Position numbers and translations under genes: made by a program. A stretch of 64,000 nucleotides of DNA from Leifsonia williamsii (lineage in GTDB: Bacteria > Actinomycetota > Actinomycetes > Actinomycetales > Microbacteriaceae): NCBI RefSeq assembly GCF_030433685.1, contig NZ_JAROCF010000001.1, forward strand, positions 744,001 to 808,000, in the 5' to 3' direction. Each line of letters begins with the position of its first letter. Position 1 is the first letter of the stretch. The notes below the pieces were generated by a model. That model did not search any database. It was not told the origin of the DNA and saw only the letters and a list, made by a program, of their open reading frames with translations. This document shows, piece after piece, positions 1-10,761 of the stretch.

Positions 1-1
1 G

Positions 2-3000
2 GTGCGGGGCGAGTCGACGCACCTCTCCCAGTTCGTGGTCATCGGTACGCCATTCGTCGTTCCTCCTGGGCCGGTGGTCGTACTCGACCCGGACAACGAC
101 GAAGGACACGCGTCGACACCGGCACCACCGGTGACCGAGCTGCCGTACAACCTCCAGCTCGCCCAGTCGGTCGCCGACATGATCACCAGCAGCTGCTCCG
201 GTACGGCGGTGCTCACGCGTCACTCCGAGAATCCGGTGTCGCGTGAAACGCGTGCGGGCATCGCGGCCTCGTACAACCCGGCGCTCACCCTCGGAATCGG
301 CTTCAACACCTGGGAGGGTGAGGCGTGGGGCGGCGAGCATCCGGAGCAAGGCGGTACACAGGTGTACTCGCGCGGCGGTGCCGCGGACAACGCCGTCTCG
401 GACTCGCTGGTCGGGAATCTCCCGCTTTACACCGGGCGCCCCGCGAAGAACATGGGCGACAACGGCAACTTCCCGGGAGCCGAGTTCTCGGCGCTCCCGA
501 ACGCCTTCACCCACCTGGAGGCGCTCTACCTCGACAACAACAACGATCGAGCCTTCATCGACGGAGGCGGGATGCCGCATCTCGCGGACGGGGTCTTCAC
601 GGCGCTCGGCAAGTATCTCGAGAGCCAGGGCTTCGACTGCACGGACCCGGCGACCGGTGGATGGCCCACGCCGCCGTCTGCCGCTGAACTCGCGCGGTGG
701 CGGATGCTCGGGTTCCAGAACTATCTGACGTACGGCGGAGAGCCCTTCAGCTTCTCGACGGGCAACCTCCTGGAGCAGGAGAAGCTGTTCACCCTGCCGG
801 GAGCGGGCGGCTCCGAGACCGACATCACGCTGTACTACAACTCGCAGGACGGCCGACTGTCGCGGGTGGGGGCGGGATGGTCGTTCGGACTCGGGGCGAG
901 GGCCCAACGATTCGTCGACGGCTCGGTCATGGTCGTCCGGGCCGACGGGGCCAGTTTCGTGTTCGTTTCCGATGGGCATGGCGGGTATCGGACCTCCGAC
1001 CCGGGCGTGCACCAGACGCTCGCGGAGGCGGGCGGCGGCAGGCTGAAGCTGACCGATGTCTCGGGCGAGAGCTGGGTCTTCGACGCTGCGAACATCGACG
1101 GGATCGGAAACCTCGTCGCGTATGCCGATGCGGAAGGGCGTACAACGACGCTGACGTACGGGGCGCCGGCGGACCCGGAGGGGAGCCGATTCGTTCCGCT
1201 CAGCTCCATCACCGACTCGTCCGGCCAGACGATCGCGGTGTCCTCCGACGCTGCGGGGCGGGTCACCGGATTCACCCGACCCGGCGGTGATCACTGGGCG
1301 CTCGCGTACGACGACACCGGCGATTTGACGACGCTCACCCTCCCGGACGGCCGTACCAAGCGGTTCACCTACGACGGGGATCACCGGCTGCTGACGGCAA
1401 CGGACGCGACGGGCGTGCAGTACTTGAAGAACGAGTACGACGCCCAGGGCCGGGTCGTCGCGCAGTGGGATGCCGACGGCAACCGGCGTTCACTCGACTA
1501 CTCGAAGGCCGGTCAGACGACGTACACGGACAATGTGGGCCGCGCCAGCGTGTACTCGTTCGACGCTTCCCAGCGGATCACGAAGGTGCAGCATCCCGAC
1601 GGGACGACGGCTCGGTTCGCCTACGACGCGGACGACAACGTGACCGCCTCGACGGACGAGAACGGGGCGAAGACGACGTACTCGTACGACTCTGCCGGAA
1701 ACCTGCTCTCGCGCACAGGTGCGGACGGCGTCGTGGACCGGTACACCTACACTCCGACGGGGCAGCTGGCGACGAAGACGGACGCGGGTGGGCCCGACGG
1801 ATCCGATCGCACGTGGTCGTACGAATACGACACCGTCGGGCGCCTGACCGTGATCCACCAGCCAGACGGAACCGCGATCACGAACTCGTACGACGCTGGC
1901 GGGAGCTTGACGAAGACGACGAAGCCGTCGGGCGCTACGACGGCGTACGGGTACGACGCGATCGGTCGGCTGGCGAACGCGACCGATGCCGTCGGGGGTG
2001 TCACGCGGTACGCGTATGACGCGGCTGGGCGGGTGGTGTCGCAGACCGACGCCGGCGGGCACACCACGGCATACGCATGGGATTCGGGCGACCGGGTTCT
2101 GACCGTCACGGATGCCGCGGGCGGCGTCTCACGCTACGAGTGGGAGCCGAACAACCACCTCGCGTCCCTGAGCGACCCGATGGGTGCCACCACGACCTTC
2201 TCATGGGATGCGATGTTCCATCTCACCAGCTCGACCAGCCCCACCGGCGGCGTGACGAGCTACGGCTATACCGCCGAGGATGCGCTCTCACGACTGACCG
2301 ATCCGCTCGGCGCGGTGACGACGTACACGACGGACGAACAGGACCGCGTCGTGAAGACGGCCGACCCGAACGGCGGGGCGTGGAGCTACCAGTACGACGG
2401 CGTGGGGAACCTGGTGAGCTCGACGACGCCCTCCGGGGCTCGCACGACGTACACCTACGACACCGACGGGAACGTCCTCACCCGGACGGACGCGACCGGC
2501 GCCGAGACCAGGTTCGCGTACGACAGCGTCGGGCGGCTCAGCAAGCAGACGGACGCTGACGGGGTCTCGACCGCCTACTCCTACGACGTCATGGATCGCA
2601 TCACGCGGGTGACGGACGGCATCGGACGGCACAGCGACCTCGGCTACGACGTCGACGGCAACCTCGTGTCGGTGGTCGATCGGAGCGGGAACGTGTGGAA
2701 GTACGCGTATGACGCGGCGGGGCGGGCGATCAGCTCGATCAGTCCGATCGGCGAGGCGACGACCTTCGGCTACGACGCTGACGGAAACGTCGTCCGCGTC
2801 ACCGATCCGCTCGGCCGGACCGCAGCCTCCACCTATGACGCCCTCGAGCGGCTGGTGTCGACGACGGACGCGGCAGGCAACGCGACGGTCTATGCGTACG
2901 ACGCGGCAGGGCGGACGACGACCATCACGGATGCGAACGGCCACACGACGGCGTTCGCCTACGACGCCGACGGAAACCAGACGTCGATGACGGACCCGCT

Positions 3001-5557
3001 CGGCGCGGTGACCAGCTATGGGTGGGATCTTGCGGGCAATCAGACGTCGATGACAGACCCCAAGGGTCATCGGACGGTCTACGGGTACGACCCCGCGGGT
3101 CAGCTGACGAACGTCATCGAGGGATATCGGAATGGTGCGAAAGCCAGTTCCGATGTGAATGTCACCTCTTCATATGCGTATGACCCCGACGGCAATCTCT
3201 CCCACGTGACGGACCCGAACGGTCACGTCACCCGGTACACGGTGGACGCGGCCGGCCGCACACTGTCCGAGGTGGATCCTGTCGGCACCACCACGAAGTG
3301 GTCCTACACCGAGGCGGGGCGTCTCGCGTCGATGATCACCGGAACGGGCGCGTCCGTGTCGTATTCGTACGACAAGCGTGGCGACCTCAGCAGGCAGAGT
3401 AAGGCAGGCGCCTCCGCACGGTACGAGTACGACGCGAACCAGCAGCTGATCGCGATGACCGACCCGACAGGCGTCTCCGGTTGGACCTATGACAAGGACG
3501 GCCGGGTGACGACACAGATCGACCAGTGGGGCGGGCACCTTGCCACGGCCTACGACAAGGCTGGGCAGGCCACCTCGATGACCCTCCCGACGGGCGAGCA
3601 CCTGGACTACACGTACGACGTCGCGGGAAGGGTGACCTCGCAGTCATCGCAGTGGGGGTCGATCACGTACGGGTGGGACCCTGTGGGAAAGATGACGGAG
3701 CTCTCGCGGTCGAGCGGCGTCACATCGACGTATGGGTACGACGCGGACGGGCGGGTGACGTCGGTGCTGCACACGACTCCTCCGTCGTCCTCGCCGGCTC
3801 GGCCGGCTCCCACTCCGGCCCCTGTCGCTTACGCCTCCGGGGATGCGTCGGCCGCGAAGTGCACAACAGTCGCCGGTTATCTCGGAGCGCGGTCGACACC
3901 CGCGGCCGGGGCGAACAACGTGTGCAAGCACGCGGACCGGTATCTCGGTGGTCGGACGACACCGACTCCTTCGAAGGCGGTGCCGGACGGAGGTTCGCTG
4001 GGGTACCAGTACGCCTACGACGCGGACGGGAACCTGGCGAAGGCGACGCGGACTGTCGCGGCGCAGACCTCGGCGGCGGTGCCCGAAGTGACGTCGTCGG
4101 CTTATGGGTACGACGCGCTCGACCGTTTGACGTCGTCGGTCACAGGCGCTGGTGAGAAGAACGCGTATGCATACGACCCGTCTGGGAATCGCGTCGGCTG
4201 GAAGCGGACGGGTGCAACGGACGGCGACTTCCGGCAGTCGGCGACCTTCGATGACGCCGGGAGGCTGACCGGCACGGTCACGTCAGGGGCGGGACGCGGC
4301 GTGGCCGGGGGAGCGGCCACGTATTCGTATGACGGTGCGGGAAATCGGATGAACCAATCGGTAGCCGGCGTCGGGAGCAGTTTCGCGTACAACGCGCTCG
4401 GCCAGCCGACGCAGGTGGCGCGAGACGGCCGGTCCACGGAGTATGCCTACGACGGTCTGGGTCGGCGGGCGTCGGTGACCGACACGACGAAGTACGGGTC
4501 GGTGGCGATGAGCACGACCTATGACGGGACCACTCCGCTGCAGTTCAAGGATTCGCAAGGCACGACGACGCTGATCAGAGACGCTGTGGGCGCCTTGGCC
4601 GCACATGTCTCCGCTTCGGGCGACGCGACATGGGACCTGCTCGACGGCCTCGGTTCGACGATCGCGGGAGCCTCGGGCGGGTCGATCACCGAGCTCGCGT
4701 CGTATGAGGACTGGGGTGACCAGAAATTCGAGAGCGGCGGATGGACGGCGCCGGAGGGGTATACGGGCCACGCGCAGGATCCGACACTCGGGACTGTGGA
4801 GACGTTCGCGCGTTCGTATGACGCGGCAACGGGGTCGTGGACGAGTCCGGATACGTGGCGCGGGCTGCTGTGGCGGCCGGAGTCGTTGGGGCGGTATCAG
4901 TATGTGGAGAACAGCCCAGTCACGTATTTCGATCCCGACGGCCATCGCATCGGCGATCCGTCCGCGTACAACACCAAGAGCAGCAAGCAGCGGAAGGCGA
5001 TGCGGGATGCCGATAACGCGGTCAGGTACGGGAGTGCGGTGAGTCGGGGGACGACCGGCGGCTATGCGCCGCCGTCTCCGCCGGCTTCGCCGAAGAAGCC
5101 CAAGGCGGCGGGGCCGAATGCCGAGAGCGACGTCTCCGATCGTCACTCCTGCCCACCGGGACAGACGATGTATGCCAACAGCTACACGAACTCGAGCTGC
5201 GTCTCGAATACGACGATCAAGCAGCAGGCGGAGAACTGGGGCACCTTCTTCGATGTGCTGGGGTGGATCGGCGCTGCCGCCGGTCTGCTGTCGCTGGTCC
5301 CGGGGATGCAGTGGCTGGCGCCGATCGCGATGGTGGCCAGTGCGGCGAGCACGATCTACAACTGCGTAAATGGGGGATCCCGGATCGTCGGGTGCGTCAT
5401 CGGACTTGTCACCGCCATCATCCCTGGTGGCGGACGAGTAATCAGCCGCGCGGTCTCGCGAAAAGTGGAGGAATGGGTGACTGCTTCGATCGACCAGGCG
5501 ACCAAGGCACTTGGAATCACAGGCGACGCATTCGGTGTCGCTCAAGGGTGGGGATGA
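2..5557 (+). CDS. RHS/YD-repeat polymorphic toxin with degenerate amidase-like N-domain (5' end outside window)
   Basis: Large secreted-type RHS protein, 1851 visible residues; it probably starts upstream of the window, and the GTG at base 2 is only the first in-frame start visible. Residues about 25-215 resemble an Amidase_3 (N-acetylmuramoyl-alanine amidase) fold: LDP at 28-30, RETRAGIA near 81-88 and HLEALYLDN near 171-179. The family Zn-ligand histidines appear lost (LDPGHGG reads LDPDNDEG; SIHFNA reads GIGFNT). Residues about 245-350 look like a DUF6531 RHS leader (STGNLLEQE, LYYNSQDGRL). Dozens of YD repeats follow (GYDxDGN, TYDxxGR) to the RHS core motif RYQYVENSPVTYFDPDGH at residues 1631-1648. 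The last 203 residues are the variable tip: a polar linker, SDRHSCPPGQ, then hydrophobic helices (roughly 1740-1815). No known catalytic toxin motif is recognised in it. Such proteins form a beta shell that encloses a toxic C-terminus. The stop overlaps the putative immunity gene. Confidence 0.9.
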   Translation: MRGESTHLSQFVVIGTPFVVPPGPVVVLDPDNDEGHASTPAPPVTELPYNLQLAQSVADMITSSCSGTAVLTRHSENPVSRETRAGIAASYNPALTLGIGFNTWEGEAWGGEHPEQGGTQVYSRGGAADNAVSDSLVGNLPLYTGRPAKNMGDNGNFPGAEFSALPNAFTHLEALYLDNNNDRAFIDGGGMPHLADGVFTALGKYLESQGFDCTDPATGGWPTPPSAAELARWRMLGFQNYLTYGGEPFSFSTGNLLEQEKLFTLPGAGGSETDITLYYNSQDGRLSRVGAGWSFGLGARAQRFVDGSVMVVRADGASFVFVSDGHGGYRTSDPGVHQTLAEAGGGRLKLTDVSGESWVFDAANIDGIGNLVAYADAEGRTTTLTYGAPADPEGSRFVPLSSITDSSGQTIAVSSDAAGRVTGFTRPGGDHWALAYDDTGDLTTLTLPDGRTKRFTYDGDHRLLTATDATGVQYLKNEYDAQGRVVAQWDADGNRRSLDYSKAGQTTYTDNVGRASVYSFDASQRITKVQHPDGTTARFAYDADDNVTASTDENGAKTTYSYDSAGNLLSRTGADGVVDRYTYTPTGQLATKTDAGGPDGSDRTWSYEYDTVGRLTVIHQPDGTAITNSYDAGGSLTKTTKPSGATTAYGYDAIGRLANATDAVGGVTRYAYDAAGRVVSQTDAGGHTTAYAWDSGDRVLTVTDAAGGVSRYEWEPNNHLASLSDPMGATTTFSWDAMFHLTSSTSPTGGVTSYGYTAEDALSRLTDPLGAVTTYTTDEQDRVVKTADPNGGAWSYQYDGVGNLVSSTTPSGARTTYTYDTDGNVLTRTDATGAETRFAYDSVGRLSKQTDADGVSTAYSYDVMDRITRVTDGIGRHSDLGYDVDGNLVSVVDRSGNVWKYAYDAAGRAISSISPIGEATTFGYDADGNVVRVTDPLGRTAASTYDALERLVSTTDAAGNATVYAYDAAGRTTTITDANGHTTAFAYDADGNQTSMTDPLGAVTSYGWDLAGNQTSMTDPKGHRTVYGYDPAGQLTNVIEGYRNGAKASSDVNVTSSYAYDPDGNLSHVTDPNGHVTRYTVDAAGRTLSEVDPVGTTTKWSYTEAGRLASMITGTGASVSYSYDKRGDLSRQSKAGASARYEYDANQQLIAMTDPTGVSGWTYDKDGRVTTQIDQWGGHLATAYDKAGQATSMTLPTGEHLDYTYDVAGRVTSQSSQWGSITYGWDPVGKMTELSRSSGVTSTYGYDADGRVTSVLHTTPPSSSPARPAPTPAPVAYASGDASAAKCTTVAGYLGARSTPAAGANNVCKHADRYLGGRTTPTPSKAVPDGGSLGYQYAYDADGNLAKATRTVAAQTSAAVPEVTSSAYGYDALDRLTSSVTGAGEKNAYAYDPSGNRVGWKRTGATDGDFRQSATFDDAGRLTGTVTSGAGRGVAGGAATYSYDGAGNRMNQSVAGVGSSFAYNALGQPTQVARDGRSTEYAYDGLGRRASVTDTTKYGSVAMSTTYDGTTPLQFKDSQGTTTLIRDAVGALAAHVSASGDATWDLLDGLGSTIAGASGGSITELASYEDWGDQKFESGGWTAPEGYTGHAQDPTLGTVETFARSYDAATGSWTSPDTWRGLLWRPESLGRYQYVENSPVTYFDPDGHRIGDPSAYNTKSSKQRKAMRDADNAVRYGSAVSRGTTGGYAPPSPPASPKKPKAAGPNAESDVSDRHSCPPGQTMYANSYTNSSCVSNTTIKQQAENWGTFFDVLGWIGAAAGLLSLVPGMQWLAPIAMVASAASTIYNCVNGGSRIVGCVIGLVTAIIPGGGRVISRAVSRKVEEWVTASIDQATKALGITGDAFGVAQGWG

Positions 5558-6000
5558 TGACGACTCAGTGGGAGCGACGAAGGATGCTGCCAGGTCCAAG
5601 TGTCGCGCGGTGGAGTACGTATGCGCTCGTGTCCGCTGGCGTCGGCGCGGTAGGGGCAATCGGTTCGCTCGCGTGCGCGCTCGTTCTGGTGTCTCCATCT
5701 CAACACCTGGACGTCGTTACCGTCTCCTTCCTTTGTGTTATGGCGGGTGGCTTCCTCGGAGGATGGGTTTGTAATCGTTGCGGTGACGCCAAAGAGAAGT
5801 CCGAGTTGGTAGCGGGATACACCACGGTCGCCAGAGGCAATAACCAGGTAGACCGGTTGCACTCGCGGACCGGAGTGATCATGCGGCGCGCAGGCGAACC
5901 CAATCTGACCAGGCCTCAATGGGAAGCGGCAATGGCACGCGTTCGGGCCTACGAGGCCAGCATTGTCAACGAGAAGTCCGATGCTGTCGACGAAAGATGA
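5554..6000 (+). CDS. small two-helix membrane protein, putative immunity to the RHS tip
   Basis: 148 residues. The start ATG overlaps the RHS stop (ATGA), implying translational coupling; a second ATG follows at 5557. Two hydrophobic segments (about residues 20-45 and 52-75, the latter ending VCNRC) are followed by a soluble C-terminus with GYTTVARG, HSRTGVIMRRAGEP and LTRPQWEAAM. It is a clear paralogue of the gene at 6224-6643. Position directly after a toxin tip and overlap with it are the usual hallmarks of immunity genes, and a membrane location would suit a membrane-active tip. No named family is recognised; the immunity role is inference. The 5554 start is favoured because it aligns ERR and LPGPS with the paralogue without gaps. 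Confidence 0.75.
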   Translation: MMTTQWERRRMLPGPSVARWSTYALVSAGVGAVGAIGSLACALVLVSPSQHLDVVTVSFLCVMAGGFLGGWVCNRCGDAKEKSELVAGYTTVARGNNQVDRLHSRTGVIMRRAGEPNLTRPQWEAAMARVRAYEASIVNEKSDAVDER

Positions 6001-6087
6001 TTTGTACCGATGGCGTCGCCGTCCGGCACAGCGCGGGCGCGGGCTGGAAGAGCCGAGCGTTGCGGACGAAACGGCTATGCGGCGAGG

Positions 6088-6236
6088 CCGGCGGGCGAGA
6101 GCGATGCCGCCGATCGTCACTCCTGCCCGCCGGGACAGGCGAAGACGATATCTCAGACGCATTCACTCAGGCCTTCGGTGCTCTCGGGATCGCATCGGAC
6201 AGTTTCGGTGTTGCCCAGGTGGGATGGGCGAAGTGA
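6088..6236 (+). pseudogene. remnant of a second RHS toxin C-terminal tip
   Basis: Two short stretches match the end of the RHS protein upstream but lie in different frames. Bases 6088-6138 encode GESDAADRHSCPPGQ (compare AESDVSDRHSCPPGQ in the intact tip). Bases about 6141-6236 encode DAFTQAFGALGIASDSFGVAQVGWAK (compare SIDQATKALGITGDAFGVAQGWG). The roughly 330 bases encoding the hydrophobic core between them are missing and the frame changes at about 6139. The stop overlaps the start of the next immunity paralogue, as at the intact locus. This is best read as a decayed displaced tip; it is not expected to be expressed as a functional toxin. Confidence 0.65.
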
Positions 6237-6643
6237 GTATCGAACGCAGAGACCTGCTCCCGGGGCCAAGCGCCACCCAGTGGTCTGGAATCGCCCTTTG
6301 GGGTGGTGGAGCGTGGATTGTAGGCACGATCGGAGGAGCAATCTGTGCCGCGACGATCGTGCGTCAGAGCGGGAACATCGACCCCGTCACTTTCGCGTTC
6401 ATGCTTCTCTTTGCTGGTGGACTTGCGGTTCTTACCTTCGGCGTCTGGATGATGAATCGGAAGGCCAAGAGAGAGGTCGACGCTGGGTACACCACTATGG
6501 CTCAGGGTTACTACAACGTGGAGAGGCGACATTCCCCCACGGGAGTGATCATGCGCGCGGCCGGAGAACCGGCGCTTACGCGCGAGCAGTGGGAGCGCGC
6601 CATGCAGTCGGTTCGCGCCTATAAGGAATCTCAAAAGCATTGA
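6224..6643 (+). CDS. second small membrane protein, paralogous putative immunity
   Basis: 139 residues with two hydrophobic segments, the second running into WMMNRKAKREV, then GYTTMAQG, HSPTGVIMRAAGEP and LTREQWERAM. These blocks match the protein at 5554-6000 almost position for position. ATG 6224 is chosen because ERR and LPGPS then align with the paralogue at the same residue numbers; GTG 6233, which overlaps the remnant stop, is the alternative. It probably protects against the tip whose remnant precedes it. Keeping an immunity gene after its toxin tip has decayed is common in RHS loci. Function is inferred from context only. Confidence 0.75.
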   Translation: MGEVSIERRDLLPGPSATQWSGIALWGGGAWIVGTIGGAICAATIVRQSGNIDPVTFAFMLLFAGGLAVLTFGVWMMNRKAKREVDAGYTTMAQGYYNVERRHSPTGVIMRAAGEPALTREQWERAMQSVRAYKESQKH

Positions 6644-6698
6644 TTCGTCTTCATGGCTGTCGCGCGAGCGGCCAGCGACGAAAAAATAGTGGTGACTG

Positions 6699-7373
6699 AT
6701 GCCTCATTCGAGACAACCACATGCACTGAGCTGGCGGGCTCTGGTAATACTCGCGGCCGGGAACGCCGCGCTTGTCGGCGGGACCGGGGTGTTCGTGCAG
6801 GCTGCGGGAGTCGTCAGGATGGCGCTTCTGGGCGACGTCGAATGGGCCGCCTTGGTGATTGCGGTACCGGCTTCGGTACTCGCGTGGTGTGTAGCCGTCG
6901 TGCTGCCCCTCCTCGGCGCGCGGATGCTCGTTGGCGGCCGTCGGGTGGGTGCTGCCATGCTGCTGATTTCCACCACTGCTTATGTCGTCGCGGCATCGGC
7001 CGCCTGGGGGCGCGCAGTCGAGATGGTTTCGACGCTGCTCATCGCAGTTCTCCTGGCCGTCGCCGTTGTGTTCGGTTGGCGCGCGTCGACCCAGTCAACG
7101 GGGAACGACGTATCGGGCGAGCCGGTCAGTGTTAGATCGAGCCGAAATGCCGTCATTGCGTCGCGACTTCTGCTGATGGGTGGCCTTCTCGGCCTTCACG
7201 CCTTCTACTTGCGGATGGCGTGGAAAGGGATGCTGTACCTCGCGTTGGCCGGTCTGGCCTGTGTCAGCTGGGGTTTCGTTCCGGCCTGGATCTTTGCCGG
7301 GGTAGCGGTCGCATTGCTCATTGCGGACTTCTTCGAGTTACGTGCCGACGCGGGTGCCTTCAGCAGTTCGTAA
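6699..7373 (+). CDS. TM2-domain-like integral membrane protein
   Basis: 224 residues with about six hydrophobic segments. The C-terminal third (from about residue 148) reads VIASRLLLMGGLLGLHAFYL, then a second helix and a final helix ending IADFFELRAD. This is the pattern of the TM2 family (pfam05154), where a GxxGxHxFYL-like turn joins two helices. The N-terminal half is a separate set of helices with no recognised family. No enzymatic residues are apparent and the role is unknown. It follows the RHS immunity genes by 55 bases and could be an unrelated neighbour. Confidence 0.65.
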   Translation: MPHSRQPHALSWRALVILAAGNAALVGGTGVFVQAAGVVRMALLGDVEWAALVIAVPASVLAWCVAVVLPLLGARMLVGGRRVGAAMLLISTTAYVVAASAAWGRAVEMVSTLLIAVLLAVAVVFGWRASTQSTGNDVSGEPVSVRSSRNAVIASRLLLMGGLLGLHAFYLRMAWKGMLYLALAGLACVSWGFVPAWIFAGVAVALLIADFFELRADAGAFSSS

Positions 7374-7481
7374 AGGGTGGGATCAGCGAGAGCGGAGTAC
7401 CGCGTCAAGAGGGTGGATGGCGTTCCACGACGCCGTGTCGCAGACTGTTCGGGAGCGCCATCGATCCAACGGAGGACCACT

Positions 7482-9020
<1,539 letters not shown>

Positions 9021-9071
9021 CCGCGCGGCGGCGCGGGCGGGCCGGTGCGGAATGTGCCGGCCTGAGCTGCG

Positions 9072-9956
9072 TCAGCCCCGCGCCCGCGCGGCCAGGCCGC
9101 GGATGAAGTCGGCGACTTCCTCCGGGTTCCGCTCCGCCATGAAGTGGCCCGACGTGCTCGGCTGGTAGGTGAGGTCGTCCGACCAGGCTCCCCAGATCGC
9201 GGTCGGGTCGAAGCCGAGCTGCGCGCCCCAGTCCTGCGAGAGGACGCCGAGCGGCATCGCGAGGGCGCGGCCGGCCTCCCGGTCGGCGCGGTCCAGGTCG
9301 AGGTCGACGCCGGCGGTGGCGCGGAAGTCGGCCACGATCGAGGGCACGGCGGCGACGGAGCTGTCGATGTAGTGGCTTCGCACGTCCGGCGTGAAGGTGG
9401 TCCCGTCGGTGTCCCACGCGTCGAGGAACGAGGCGAAGAAGTCGTCGGCGACCGCGGCGATCATCCGCTCGGGGAGGCCGGCGGGCTGGGCCATGAGGTA
9501 GAGGTGCCAGGCGACCTTCGCATCCACGCCGTGGAGCACGCCCCAGGTGTCGAGGGTCGGGAGCACGTCGAGGATGCCGAGGTACGCCACCGCCTCCGGG
9601 TGGTCGAGGGCGGCGCGCACTCCGACGAGGGCACCGCGGTCGTGGCCGATCAGGCCGAAGCGCTCGTGGCCGAGGGCGCGGGCGACCTCGACGACGTCGG
9701 TGCCCATGGTGCGCTTGGAATAGGTGTCAGGGCCGTCCTCGGCGGGCTTGCCGCTGGCGCCGTAGCCGCGGAGGTCGGGGGCGATCACGGTGTGCTCGGC
9801 GGCGAGCTGCGTGGCGACGGCGTGCCACATGTAGTGCGTCTGCGGGAAGCCGTGGAGGAGCACGACAGCGGGGCCGGAGCCGCCGACGGCCACGTTGATC
9901 GGGACGCCGTCGGCGCCGGGGAGGGTGCGGTAGTCGAAGCCGGGGATGGTGGGCAT
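9072..9956 (-). CDS. alpha/beta hydrolase, haloacetate dehalogenase-like
   Basis: 294 residues. Alpha/beta-hydrolase with oxyanion motif HGFPQTHYMW (about 35-44) and the nucleophile elbow GHDRGA, where Asp106 replaces the usual Ser. This is the arrangement of fluoroacetate/haloacetate dehalogenases and epoxide hydrolases. ALDHPEAVAYLGILDVLPT following the elbow, and WHLYLMAQPAGLPERMI in the cap, resemble haloacetate dehalogenases most. A late His (SGHFMAERNPEEV) is the likely base. ATG 9956 is chosen because AAGGAG precedes it; a longer reading from 9971 is less likely. It lies downstream of a TetR gene on the same strand. The true substrate is unknown. Confidence 0.85.
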   Translation of the reverse strand: MPTIPGFDYRTLPGADGVPINVAVGGSGPAVVLLHGFPQTHYMWHAVATQLAAEHTVIAPDLRGYGASGKPAEDGPDTYSKRTMGTDVVEVARALGHERFGLIGHDRGALVGVRAALDHPEAVAYLGILDVLPTLDTWGVLHGVDAKVAWHLYLMAQPAGLPERMIAAVADDFFASFLDAWDTDGTTFTPDVRSHYIDSSVAAVPSIVADFRATAGVDLDLDRADREAGRALAMPLGVLSQDWGAQLGFDPTAIWGAWSDDLTYQPSTSGHFMAERNPEEVADFIRGLAARARG

Positions 9957-10080
9957 GGAGGTCTCCTTCAAGAGGGGAAGCGGGCGTGGGGTGGGTGGGG
10001 GTGGAAGTCGGAGCCGGGGCGATGGTGGTGCGGCGATGACCGGTGCAGGTTCGCGGTCGCAGGCGGCAGTGCCGCAGCGC

Positions 10081-10761
10081 TCAGCCGGCGTCCGCCTCCG
10101 GGTGGCCGGAGAAGATGCCCGCGGGGAGGGCGCTGCCGTCGGGTCGGGAGGCGGTGGCGCGGAGGGCGGGGATGAGGACGGTGTCGACCAGGGCCTCCAC
10201 GTAGTCGTCGGTGGTGGCCAGGCCGTTGAGGCGGCGGAGGAGGAGGACGGTGCCGGTGACCTCCTCGAAGGGGAAGGGGTCGACGCCGTCGGGCAGCTCG
10301 CCGCGGCGGACGGCGGCGGCGATGACGGCGGCGGGGAGGCGGGCGCCGGTGGGGCCGACGGACTGCTCGATCGCCTCGCCGAGCTCGGGCTCCTCGAAGC
10401 CGGCCTGCAGCAGGGCGAGGGCGGTGTGGCCGTCGGTCGAGCGCATGGTCGTCAGGAGGCGGTGGCAGAGGGCGAGCAGGTCGCCGCGGAGCGAGCCGGT
10501 GTCGATGGCGTCGGCGCCGTCGCGGCGGGCCGGGCCCGACTTGAGGGCGGCGACGACCATCTCGCGCTTCGTCTTCCAGCGGCGGTAGAGCGTCGGCTTG
10601 GACGCTCCGGCGCGGCGGGCGACCTCCTCGAAGGTCACGCCCTCGTAGCCGCGCTCGGTCAGGAGCTCGTTGACGACCTCCAGGATGCGCGCCTCGCGGG
10701 AGTCGTCGCGCGGACGACCGGCGGGACGAGAGGCGGCGGCGGGATCAGATGGATACGACAC
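10081..10761 (-). CDS. TetR-family transcriptional regulator
   Basis: 226 residues. The N-terminal helix-turn-helix is clear (VTFEEVARRAGASKPTLYRR, about residues 43-62). The C-terminal part resembles the TetR_C_11 ligand domain. It starts at GTG 10761 without a Shine-Dalgarno sequence; TACGAT sits seven bases upstream on the same strand, so the mRNA may be leaderless. A palindrome overlapping the start suggests autoregulation. It probably controls the hydrolase at 9072-9956, 124 bases downstream on the same strand. The ligand is unknown. Confidence 0.88.
   Translation of the reverse strand: MSYPSDPAAASRPAGRPRDDSREARILEVVNELLTERGYEGVTFEEVARRAGASKPTLYRRWKTKREMVVAALKSGPARRDGADAIDTGSLRGDLLALCHRLLTTMRSTDGHTALALLQAGFEEPELGEAIEQSVGPTGARLPAAVIAAAVRRGELPDGVDPFPFEEVTGTVLLLRRLNGLATTDDYVEALVDTVLIPALRATASRPDGSALPAGIFSGHPEADAG

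Noticed and set aside
9021..9071. Terminator between convergent genes (GGCCGG/CCGGCC)
   Set aside because: Only a six-base stem with an 11-base loop and no T-run; too weak to call.
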